21,157 nt of DNA, taken from positions 1 through 21,157 of the forward strand of contig DFQW01000094.1 in assembly GCA_002377985.1 (NCBI GenBank). The letters are read 5' to 3'. Each line of letters opens with the position of its first letter. Within the stretch, counting starts at the first letter, position 1. This DNA is from Halieaceae bacterium UBA3479 (GTDB taxonomy: Bacteria > Pseudomonadota > Gammaproteobacteria > Pseudomonadales > Halieaceae). This document shows positions 10,503 to 17,048 of the stretch, one piece after another. The position numbers and the translations under genes were made by a program. The notes beneath the pieces were generated by a model. That model did not search any database. It had not been told where the DNA came from and was given only the letters and a program-made list of their open reading frames with translations.

Positions 10503-11726
10503 TTACTCGATAATCTTGGCGACGACGCCCGCACCTACCGTTCGACCACCCTCTCGGATCGCAAAACGTAGGCCCTCTTCCATCGCAATCGGCGCAATCA
10601 ACGTCGCTACAAAGTTAATGTTGTCACCCGGCATCACCATCTCAATACCCTCAGGCAACTCAACCGCTCCCGTCACGTCCGTCGTACGGAAGTAAAACTG
10701 CGGACGATATCCCTTAAAGAACGGCGTATGACGGCCACCCTCGTCCTTCGACAGCACATATACCTCTGCCTCAAACTTGGTGTGCGGCGTTACAGAGCCC
10801 GGAATCGCCAACACCTGACCACGCTCTACCTCATCACGCTTGGTACCACGCAGCAGAACACCAACGTTCTCGCCCGCTCGACCCTCATCCAACAACTTGC
10901 GGAACATCTCAACGCCCGTACAAGTCGTCTTCTGGGTGTCCTTGATACCGATAATCTCGATCTCGTCACCCACCTTAACAATACCGCGCTCAACTCGGCC
11001 CGTTACCACCGTACCCCGACCAGAAATCGAGAACACGTCCTCTACCGGCATCAAAAACGGCTGGTCAATCGCACGCTCAGGTTCAGGAATATAAGAGTCC
11101 AGCGTCTCAACCAGCGTCTTCACCGCCGTCGTGCCCAGACCATTGTCATCTTCACCATTCAACGCCATCAGCGCAGAACCACAGATAATCGGCGTGTCGT
11201 CTCCCGGGAACTCGTAGGTATCCAGAAGCTCGCGAAGCTCCATCTCCACCAGTTCCTTCATCTCCGCGTACTCTTCCGTGTCAACACCGCCGCAGTCTTC
11301 TGCCAGCAGGTCAGCTTTGTTCAGGAATACCACAATGTAGGGAACACCTACCTGGCGTGACAGCAGAATGTGCTCTCGCGTCTGGGGCATCGGGCCATCG
11401 GTCGCACCACATACCAGAATCGCCCCATCCATCTGCGCCGCACCCGTGATCATGTTCTTCACGTAGTCCGCGTGTCCGGGACAATCAACGTGGGCGTAGT
11501 GACGCGCTTCAGAGTTGTACTCAACGTGCGACGTCGCAATCGTGATACCACGCTCTTTCTCTTCCGGTGCGTTATCAATACCATCAAACGCTACCGCCGA
11601 GCCGCCCCAAACCTCTGAACACACCCGCGTCAGCGCAGCCGTCAGCGTCGTCTTACCGTGGTCTACGTGTCCAATCGTTCCCACATTCACGTGGGGCTTC
11701 GAACGCTCAAATGCTTCTTTTGCCAT
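10503..11726 (-). CDS. tuf: Elongation factor Tu
   Basis: GTPase that delivers aminoacyl-tRNA to the ribosome. G motifs are GHVDHGKT (residues 19-26), DCPGH (81-85) and NKAD (136-139); domains 2 and 3 follow, ending [14 protein letters not shown]. The length of 407 exceeds E. coli (394) mainly because about 10 extra residues (around [12 protein letters not shown]) follow NKADLL. From memory this insertion is usual in Cellvibrionales-type relatives, so I do not regard it as damage. ATG start at 11724-11726 with AGGAG about 11 bases upstream. The tRNA-Thr/tuf/tRNA-Trp context marks it as the tufB-position copy; a second copy near rpsL-fusA would lie outside the window. Confidence 0.98.
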   Translation of the reverse strand: MAKEAFERSKPHVNVGTIGHVDHGKTTLTAALTRVCSEVWGGSAVAFDGIDNAPEEKERGITIATSHVEYNSEARHYAHVDCPGHADYVKNMITGAAQMDGAILVCGATDGPMPQTREHILLSRQVGVPYIVVFLNKADLLAEDCGGVDTEEYAEMKELVEMELRELLDTYEFPGDDTPIICGSALMALNGEDDNGLGTTAVKTLVETLDSYIPEPERAIDQPFLMPVEDVFSISGRGTVVTGRVERGIVKVGDEIEIIGIKDTQKTTCTGVEMFRKLLDEGRAGENVGVLLRGTKRDEVERGQVLAIPGSVTPHTKFEAEVYVLSKDEGGRHTPFFKGYRPQFYFRTTDVTGAVELPEGIEMVMPGDNINFVATLIAPIAMEEGLRFAIREGGRTVGAGVVAKIIE

Positions 11727-11839
11727 GGCGACACACTCTCCTGAGTCTTTGTCCGTTGGGCGCCCTTCGCGCCGCTCAACCTACTACCTACTTGCTACTT
11801 GTTACTTACCGGTATCACGCACTCGGCGCAGTACCGAAT

Positions 11840-11915
<76 letters not shown>

Positions 11916-11933
11916 AAAACTGCTGCCCTTTTT

Positions 11934-12007
<74 letters not shown>

Positions 12008-12075
12008 GGTACCTCGTTCACCCCGGGACCCGCACCGCATGCCGAAGGTTCTCCCTCCCCCGCCGGTGTAATCCT

Positions 12076-12159
12076 TGGTGGAGGGGGGTGGATTCGAACC
12101 ACCGAAGCTCGCGCGTCAGATTTACAGTCTGATCCCTTTGGCCACTCGGGAACCCCTCC
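12076..12159 (-). tRNA. tyrU: tRNA-Tyr (anticodon GTA)
   Basis: 84 bases with a long variable arm (class II) and encoded CCA. The acceptor GGAGGGG pairs with CCCCTCC, the anticodon stem CAGA / TCTG carries loop CTGTAAA, and the T-arm is GTGGTTCGAATCCAC. It is the first tRNA after the promoter at 12172-12200. In E. coli the next gene upstream is thrU; here tRNA-Thr(TGT) is about 930 bases away, across a plus-strand gene. Confidence 0.97.
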
Positions 12160-12171
12160 AGAAGGGCGCGT

Positions 12172-12200
12172 ATTCTCTAGGTGTCGACCCCCTGTGTCAA
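12172..12200 (-). promoter_or_regulatory. Promoter of the tRNA-Tyr/Gly/Thr-tuf operon
   Basis: On the minus strand a perfect -35 TTGACA (12195-12200), a 17-base spacer and a -10 GAGAAT (12172-12177, four of six consensus bases) lie 12 bases before the tRNA-Tyr 5' end. The stretch after the -10, ACGCGCCC, is a GC-rich discriminator, a feature of stable-RNA promoters under ppGpp/DksA control. The regulation is inferred. Confidence 0.7.
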
Positions 12201-12577
12201 CCGTTTGCAAGGGGGAATTATTGGCCCCAAGAGGCTTCGACTGTGCGCTTTCCCGAGGTTTCAGCGACCCGACAAAGTGGCCTCAGGCTGGTGTGCCGCA
12301 CTACCCGCCCACGGGGGTTAAAAAAACGGCTGAGAGGCCCGCTCCGGCAATCATTTGTGGCTGTCGCCCGCCGACAGCGAGGCGACCCCAAACTGGCGTA
12401 AACACAGGGCAGCACGAACAAAAATAATGAAATCAGTGCTGCTCTGCAGTATTCTGGGAGCACTCCGGGTATGGGAGAGGGTCTTCGCGGGATCCAAGTC
12501 GTATCAGGGCCGGCGAGGACCGAAATCCAATTCGGGGAAGTCGTGCCGCTATATTGATAACGATTATGGAGACTTCA
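12201..12577. other. Gene-free spacer between the tRNA-tuf promoter and the inserted membrane-protein gene
   Basis: I find no convincing gene here: open frames in it lack Shine-Dalgarno sites and read into tRNA or the next gene out of frame. It holds a perfect 7-bp stem with 5-base loop (GCTGTCG / CGACAGC, 12360-12378) without a T-run on either strand. A possible -10 (TATATT, 12551-12556) lies before the plus-strand gene, but I see no good -35. It must contain the upstream region of the minus-strand tRNA promoter and probably that of the plus-strand gene. Confidence 0.5.
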
Positions 12578-12910
12578 ATGAATACCAATCAAATACTCAA
12601 CGTTCTCACCCTGCTGTTAGCTATCCTCGCCACGTTTTTACCAGACGCCTTTGCCTACTGGGGGCTTGCGCTTGTCGTCGTCGGTTTGGTGAGTGGCTTT
12701 ATGAATCCGCTTGGCGATATGACCGCAAGAATGGCTTATACGGTGGCTGCCGTTTCGATACCCACGCTCGCGAATGGCCTGGACGCCATCCCTGTCGTCG
12801 GCGCCCCGATTAACGCGGTGATTGACCAGTTTATGGTCGCCATCGGCGCGATGGTCATCGCTAATTTCTTGCTGGTTGTCAAAGACCAGGTCATGTCATC
12901 GGGTAGCTGA
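12578..12910 (+). CDS. Unrecognised 110-residue integral membrane protein
   Basis: I do not recognise this protein. It starts at ATG 12578 (MNTNQILNVLTLLLAILATF) with GGAGA five bases upstream. Three or four hydrophobic helices are visible, near residues 5-21, 26-42, 50-65 (weak) and 79-101. Between the last two lies a conspicuous loop LDAIPVVGAPINAVIDQF, and the tail is short and polar (KDQVMSSGS). Only seven or so charged residues are present. A clear intrinsic terminator follows 12 bases after the stop, so it looks like a complete single-gene unit. It sits opposite in strand to everything around it, between tRNA-Thr(TGT) and tRNA-Tyr, which are adjacent in E. coli. No function is assigned. 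Confidence 0.8.
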   Translation: MNTNQILNVLTLLLAILATFLPDAFAYWGLALVVVGLVSGFMNPLGDMTARMAYTVAAVSIPTLANGLDAIPVVGAPINAVIDQFMVAIGAMVIANFLLVVKDQVMSSGS

Positions 12911-12922
12911 ACCCGACTCGGG

Positions 12923-12949
12923 CGGGCGGCACTCGCGCCGCCCGTTTTT
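12923..12949 (+). terminator. Intrinsic terminator of the 110-residue membrane-protein gene
   Basis: A perfect 8-bp GC stem CGGGCGGC / GCCGCCCG with loop ACTCGC is followed by TTTTT. It starts 12 bases after the stop codon on the plus strand. On the minus strand the hairpin lacks a following T-run, so it would not cleanly stop transcripts coming from tRNA-Thr(TGT). Confidence 0.9.
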
Positions 12950-13091
12950 GTCCCGAAACTCCAGCACATAATAGCGGGCCGCTGACCTTCTTCTACCTCT
13001 GCAAAACACCACGAAATCTCGCTCACACACTTTACTGCGCGACGCAAAAGCCTGCTCACGGGCGGTGGCAGAACGACCGAAGAAAGAAAAA

Positions 13092-13167
13092 TGGAGCTGG
13101 CGAGAGGAATCGAACCCCCGACCGGCTGATTACAAATCAGCTGCTCTACCTACTGAGCTACGCCAGC
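13092..13167 (-). tRNA. thrU: tRNA-Thr (anticodon TGT)
   Basis: 76 bases with encoded CCA. The acceptor GCTGGCG pairs with CGCCAGC, the D-arm is TAGCTCAGTAGGTAGAGC, the anticodon stem GCTGA / TCAGC carries loop TTTGTAA, and the T-loop is TTCGATT. It corresponds to thrU of the E. coli thrU-tyrU-glyT-thrT-tufB cluster but is detached from tRNA-Tyr here. The bases just after its CCA are T-rich (TTTTTCTTTCTT), which may help end or process the transcript. Confidence 0.97.
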
Positions 13168-13215
13168 TATGCGCGAGGCGCCGGCTGCAATCGCTCTAGG
13201 CGCCGGCGGGGGCGA

Positions 13216-13244
13216 ATGATCCACTCAGGGGAGCCGATCGTCAA
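13216..13244 (-). promoter_or_regulatory. Possible promoter for tRNA-Thr(TGT)
   Basis: On the minus strand TTGACG (13239-13244), a 17-base spacer and GATCAT (13216-13221, four of six consensus bases) precede the tRNA by about 48 bases, followed by a GC-rich stretch. The -35 lies inside the 3' end of coaX. Read-through from birA-coaX is an alternative source of the tRNA. Confidence 0.35.
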
Positions 13245-13968
13245 GTTGCTGTATCAACCAGAGCCTCAGCCCTTCTAGCACCAAATCGGGTTGATGCTCC
13301 AACTCTGGCATCAATGTGAGCAACCCGGCCGCACCCCCGCCGGTAAGCACAAACCGATGCTCCGGGTGGGCCGCTGCCGCCGCTTCCAGTAATCCCTTAA
13401 CGGCCAGCCAAACCCCCGCATTGACACACCCCGCGGTGTCCTGCCCGGGGTTCACGGCCGGGGGAGCCAAACCGTCCACGCGGATCTTGCCGGTGCCCAG
13501 TCCCAATGAGCGGCGCATCAATTCAGCACCCGGCAGAATAAACCCGCCCTGATGTATGCCGTCTTGAGAAATGAGGTCCAGCGTAATTGCTGTGCCCGCA
13601 TCCACCACACACAGGGGGCCGCCCAGGTGATGCCATGCGGCAAGCATCGCGAGCCAACGATCTACCCCCAGGCTCCGGGGTGCCGGGTAAGCATTACGTA
13701 ACCCCAACAGCTCAGCATCAGCAGTGGCGTAGTGAATCCCGACAGACCGTCCCGCGGTCACAATCTCAGCCAGAGTTGCATCCAGATGATCTGTGGCCAC
13801 ACTGGCGATGGCCACCTTTTGCCACTCTCGCCCCTCGAGCATGGCGCGCAGCATCGCCATGTCCTCAGCCCTGCCGCCTTCACTGAGCAATCCAGAGTTC
13901 CCCGCCAGCCGCCACTTAATGGCGCTGTTGCCCACATCGAGCAACAGCCATGTCGCGGTCTTGTTCAC
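13225..13968 (-). CDS. coaX: Type III pantothenate kinase CoaX
   Basis: Phosphorylates pantothenate to 4'-phosphopantothenate, the first step of coenzyme A synthesis, in the cytoplasm. The 247-residue ASKHA-fold protein keeps the phosphate motif DVGNSAIKW (residues 11-19), YPAPRSLGVDRW (near 94-105) with the catalytic-type Asp, DAGTAITLD (123-131) and GGFILPG (141-147). The GTG start at 13966-13968 overlaps the birA stop by four bases (GTGA), with GGAGGA inside birA serving as the Shine-Dalgarno. The birA-coaX pairing upstream of the tRNA-tuf cluster is the same as in Pseudomonas. Confidence 0.95.
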   Translation of the reverse strand: MNKTATWLLLDVGNSAIKWRLAGNSGLLSEGGRAEDMAMLRAMLEGREWQKVAIASVATDHLDATLAEIVTAGRSVGIHYATADAELLGLRNAYPAPRSLGVDRWLAMLAAWHHLGGPLCVVDAGTAITLDLISQDGIHQGGFILPGAELMRRSLGLGTGKIRVDGLAPPAVNPGQDTAGCVNAGVWLAVKGLLEAAAAAHPEHRFVLTGGGAAGLLTLMPELEHQPDLVLEGLRLWLIQQLDDRLP

Positions 13969-14771
13969 GATAATCCTCCGAACTCCAGCACGCTCACCTC
14001 TCCTCCCGACACCGTGCGTCGCCCTGTAGGCGTCTCTATCAAAAGCGCTCCCTCCTCGTTGACGCCTGCGGCAGTGCCGATAATGGGCGCAGGATCACCG
14101 ACCGTAACCGACCTGCCCAGCAGAAAATCGCGCCCTCGCCAGCGCGAGAGCCAATGTGAGAAACCGTGAGCGTCATAGTGGTCAAGTCCGTGAACCATAG
14201 TGTCAATGATCAGCGCCGCGAGCCTGTTGCGATCTACCGGCGCGCCAATCACCCGACTCAGGTCAGTCCACGCCCGATCAATCGTACCGGGCGCCAGCGC
14301 GGGCATCTGTACGTTCAGACCCACGCCCAGAACCAAACGCTGGCGCCCGTCTCGCTCCGGTAGCATTTCGACCAAAATCCCCCCCAGCTTTCGGCCATCG
14401 AAATAAAAATCATTGGGCCACTTGAGCTGCAACTCGGCGTCAAGTGCCTTGGCAAAGGCGTCGGCGAGCATGGCACCGACTGCCAAGCTGAGGCCTGCAA
14501 GCCGTGTGGGGGGTAAATCGAATTCCCAGCCCATTGACAGGTACAGATTGCCACCCGCCGGACTGTGCCAGACTTTACCGCGCCGACCCCGGCCCCGGGT
14601 CTGCTCCTCTGCCAACACCGTGAAGCCTTTCAGCTCAAACGTATTCCCGCGATCGCGCACGACATCATTGGTCGAACCCACGCGGTCATAAACGGTCAGC
14701 GAAACGGCCTGCGCCGCCGAGGGCGACAGCGCCGCCATGATACGCTGGTAATCCGGTGCATTGCTCTTCAT
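13965..14771 (-). CDS. birA: Biotin--[acetyl-CoA-carboxylase] ligase, without repressor domain
   Basis: Activates biotin to biotinyl-5'-AMP and attaches it to the biotin carrier protein of acetyl-CoA carboxylase. The 268 residues comprise the catalytic and C-terminal domains only: VGSTND (31-36), the biotin-binding loop GRGRRG (60-65), KWPND (117-121), GGILVE (130-135) and GVGLNVQ. The C-terminal SH3-like domain ends with GRRTVSGGEVSVLEF. E. coli BirA (321 residues) has an additional N-terminal winged helix; here only about 25 residues precede the catalytic domain, so it should not repress bio genes. The ATG chosen has no obvious Shine-Dalgarno; a second ATG 11 codons in is possible. Confidence 0.94.
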   Translation of the reverse strand: MKSNAPDYQRIMAALSPSAAQAVSLTVYDRVGSTNDVVRDRGNTFELKGFTVLAEEQTRGRGRRGKVWHSPAGGNLYLSMGWEFDLPPTRLAGLSLAVGAMLADAFAKALDAELQLKWPNDFYFDGRKLGGILVEMLPERDGRQRLVLGVGLNVQMPALAPGTIDRAWTDLSRVIGAPVDRNRLAALIIDTMVHGLDHYDAHGFSHWLSRWRGRDFLLGRSVTVGDPAPIIGTAAGVNEEGALLIETPTGRRTVSGGEVSVLEFGGLS

Positions 14772-14946
14772 GGGGGCTATGTTAAACGTCTGAACGTCGC
14801 AGCGCGCGCCTGACTAACCTGCTTGCCGCCTTTTTTTAATGGCGTTGCGCCCGATACGCCCACTGTCGCCCTCGTTGCAAGACGCCTACCCAGCGGTGTC
14901 CTCGACTGTCATGATAGAACCTCCCCAGCTGCCTGACTCCCAACCT

Positions 14947-15306
14947 ATGACGGCATCGGAAAAAGCGCCGCAAATACGAGAACGCCTGCGCCTGCTGACA
15001 ATGCTGCTGGCTTTGTCCACGGGGATCCTGCTCGTTGCGCAACTTTGGCAAGCACCGCTTACGGAGGCGCTGCTCACCGGCGCGGGTCGCGGCGTTATCT
15101 TTATCTTGCTGACGCTGGGCTTAATGGGTACCCAGCGGCTAAGCCTCATTCTCACTGCCTTGGTCTGCGCCAGCTCGCTTCCCGAGGTGCTGGCAGTGAA
15201 TACTCACTTCAGGCTCACTCTATGGCTGGAACTCCCCACACTCATACTGTGTATGGGACTGCTTCTCACTTCCACTCAGACACAGCCCGCTCGGGAGCTA
15301 CCGTAG
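14947..15306 (+). CDS. Small membrane protein, possibly DUF2069-like
   Basis: I do not firmly recognise this protein. From ATG 14947 (MTASEKAPQIRERLRLLTML) it has 119 residues with three or four hydrophobic segments: about residues 16-30, 40-56, 60-75 and 92-107. A basic N-terminus precedes the first. The pattern, with GTQRLSLILTAL, a Glu and a final LWLELPTLILCMGLLL, is loosely like DUF2069 inner-membrane proteins; this is a weak guess. Earlier in-frame ATGs at 14839 and 14911 would add Pro-rich sequence that does not look like membrane protein; none has a good Shine-Dalgarno. Its TAG stop overlaps the GTG start of ogt, so the two are probably coupled. Confidence 0.65.
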   Translation: MTASEKAPQIRERLRLLTMLLALSTGILLVAQLWQAPLTEALLTGAGRGVIFILLTLGLMGTQRLSLILTALVCASSLPEVLAVNTHFRLTLWLELPTLILCMGLLLTSTQTQPARELP

Positions 15307-15794
15307 TGGGCGTGGTGTCGGACACATTGAGTAGCCCGCTAGGAGAATTGCGCTTGGAGGCGAGCGCCCGTGGTCTCACCGCAATCCACTTTCCTTCCGA
15401 GGCTATCCGGCCAATAGCGGCGGACCACGGCAACCCAATTCTGGATCGCGCCAAAAGCCAACTCGACGCGTACTTTAATGGTGCACTGACGGAGTTCTCG
15501 GTACCTCTCGATTGGCGCGGGACGTCGTTCCAGCAAGCGGTGTGGGCAGCACTTATGCGGATCCCGTTTGGGGAGACTGTGAGCTATCGCCATATCGCTG
15601 CGGCAATCCATCGCCCCCGTGCGGCCAGACCCGTAGGGGGCGCTGTCGGGCGAAACCCGCTCCCCATTATTGTGCCTTGTCACCGCGTCATCGGGAGCGA
15701 TCAGTCGCTGACAGGCTTCTCGGGAGGCCTCTGGATAAAAGAGCTACTGCTGAAACACGAAGGGGCACTGGGCACGGCCCGCTTCACGCATTGA
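15306..15794 (+). CDS. ogt: Methylated-DNA--protein-cysteine methyltransferase (Ogt type)
   Basis: Suicide repair protein that removes alkyl groups from O6-guanine and O4-thymine onto its own cysteine. The active site PCHRV is at residues 124-128 (Cys125), inside NPLPIIVPCHRVIGSD. Other family blocks are SFQQAVWAALMRIPFGETVS, the helix-turn-helix with the arginine finger (AARPVGGAVG) and a C-terminal TGFSGGLWIKELLLKHEG. I choose GTG 15306, sharing a base with the preceding TAG and having GGGAG eight bases upstream, giving 162 residues (E. coli Ogt 171). The longer frame back to 15045 overlaps the membrane gene and is rejected. No Ada-like N-terminal regulator domain is present. The 3' end overlaps the convergent DUF465 gene by 11 bases. 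Confidence 0.94.
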   Translation: MGVVSDTLSSPLGELRLEASARGLTAIHFPSEAIRPIAADHGNPILDRAKSQLDAYFNGALTEFSVPLDWRGTSFQQAVWAALMRIPFGETVSYRHIAAAIHRPRAARPVGGAVGRNPLPIIVPCHRVIGSDQSLTGFSGGLWIKELLLKHEGALGTARFTH

Positions 15795-16017
15795 GATCAG
15801 GGATAATCTCGTCCTTCAGACGCTCGATCGATTCCTTGAGCCTGAGCTTTTCTTTCTTGAGGCGCTGAACCAGGAGCTGGTTCTGCCAAGGCTGGTTCTG
15901 CATGTCGATGATTTTCTGGTCCAAGAGGCGATGTTGCGCCTGCATCAGCGCGAGGCGCTCAACCGCAGACAGCTCCTCATTCGCCGCCGCTTGATCTGGT
16001 CCGACTCGGTCTGTCAT
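15784..16017 (-). CDS. DUF465 / YdcH-family small coiled-coil protein
   Basis: A 77-residue, highly charged helical protein of unknown function. The family pattern is visible: LMQAQHRLLDQKI, then VQRLKKEKLRLKESIERLKD and the typical ending IIPDLNA. ATG start 16015-16017 with AGGA six bases upstream. It converges on ogt with an 11-base overlap of the ends. Family members are small cytoplasmic proteins without an established biochemical role. Confidence 0.85.
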   Translation of the reverse strand: MTDRVGPDQAAANEELSAVERLALMQAQHRLLDQKIIDMQNQPWQNQLLVQRLKKEKLRLKESIERLKDEIIPDLNA

Positions 16018-16135
16018 GCACTATCCTGAACCTGCCCCTGCGGAGAAATCTAACTGGGGAGCACCGACGCTGACAAGCGCCACGCTCATTTTCCTTCGGC
16101 GCAACGCGCTTCTCGGCGCAGTCGAGCGTCAGAAC

Positions 16136-17029
16136 TCAAATGTCGGGGTCTCTCAGCAGCGCCGCATAATTTATCGTCGGATCCGCAGCGGCGACAAACT
16201 GGGGCGCCTTTAAGCTGTCCCATCGATTATAGCGAATGGACTCACCCTCCAGCGTTGTGACGCTGCCACCGGCCGCGCGCACCAGCGCGTCACCTGCGGC
16301 AAGGTCCCACTCGTAACAGGGAGACGTTCTGGCATACACATCAGCGTCACCCGACACCAGGTCACAAAATTTGAGCGCACTCCCGGCATTCAGGCGCTGA
16401 GCGCCATTTGCCAACGGTGAGAGCCGGTCCATCATCACCTGCACTCTCTCAGCGCGGTGGCGAGCACTGGCCGAGAGGGTTAAAGCCTCTGCCCCGTTCA
16501 ACGGGCGTGTTCGCAGCGGCTCACCCTCATTGCGATTCGTCAGCGAAAAACGCCGCGCACCCCATAACGGTATACCCACATCTACGTGCGCTCTATTGGG
16601 TGCCGCGATCAGACCCAATACCGCTTCTGAATCGACGATCAGGGCAATATTAATCGTGAACTCTCCAGTGCCTTCGATAAATTCTTTGGTCCCGTCCAAC
16701 GGGTCGATCATCCAGCATACTGGCCAATCCAGTCGCCCAATCAATTGCTCAAGGGTCGACTCCTCTGAAAGGATCGGGATGTCTGGCGTGAGTCGCTGCA
16801 AGGTATGGCAGATCAGCCGATGCGAGGCGTGGTCTGCTTCAGTTACCGGGCTTAAATCGGACTTTTGGCTCACCGCCACCTCACCTGCCTTGGCGTAAAG
16901 ATCGAGCACGCACTGCGACACGTCCTCCGCCAGGGACAAGAGGCCGTTAAGGAGCTTGTGAAAGCTCAAATTTGTATCGTGCAGCATCCCATCGAGACCG
17001 GGGTTACCGCTATAGTGTGAGTCACTCAT
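16136..17029 (-). CDS. cysQ: 3'(2'),5'-bisphosphate nucleotidase CysQ
   Basis: Hydrolyses 3'-phosphoadenosine 5'-phosphate (PAP) to AMP, relieving product inhibition in sulfate assimilation. It is an inositol-monophosphatase-fold enzyme with metal motifs SDLSPVTEAD, SEE (88-90), the signature IDPLDGTKEFIEGTGEFT (from 108) and a C-terminal WDLAAGDALVRAAGG. Start is uncertain: ATG 17029 gives 297 residues; ATG 16987 (MLHDTNLSFHKLL) gives 283, closer to the usual ~250; neither has a good Shine-Dalgarno. A TTG further up overlaps the divergent gene and is rejected. It is divergent from yrfG across about 20 bases; nudE, often found between these two, is absent. Confidence 0.93.
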   Translation of the reverse strand: MSDSHYSGNPGLDGMLHDTNLSFHKLLNGLLSLAEDVSQCVLDLYAKAGEVAVSQKSDLSPVTEADHASHRLICHTLQRLTPDIPILSEESTLEQLIGRLDWPVCWMIDPLDGTKEFIEGTGEFTINIALIVDSEAVLGLIAAPNRAHVDVGIPLWGARRFSLTNRNEGEPLRTRPLNGAEALTLSASARHRAERVQVMMDRLSPLANGAQRLNAGSALKFCDLVSGDADVYARTSPCYEWDLAAGDALVRAAGGSVTTLEGESIRYNRWDSLKAPQFVAAADPTINYAALLRDPDI

Positions 17030-17048
17030 GGCTATAGGGTAGCACTCG

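Noticed and set aside
12360..12378. 7-bp hairpin GCTGTCG/CGACAGC as a terminator
   Set aside because: No T-run follows on either strand; possible chance stem in GC-rich DNA.
12355..12813. 152-codon plus-strand frame overlapping the membrane-protein gene
   Set aside because: It is Arg- and Cys-rich in the style of an out-of-frame shadow; the 12578 frame has the Shine-Dalgarno, hydrophobic pattern and terminator.
12160..13091. Integrative element or attachment site at the tRNA-Thr/tRNA-Tyr interval
   Set aside because: No integrase, no duplicated tRNA 3' end and no flanking repeats were seen, so a mobile origin cannot be claimed.
15045..15305. N-terminal extension of the Ogt protein by 87 residues
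   Set aside because: It overlaps the membrane-protein gene in another frame, has no family similarity, and the GTG at 15306 has a good Shine-Dalgarno and gives the family length.
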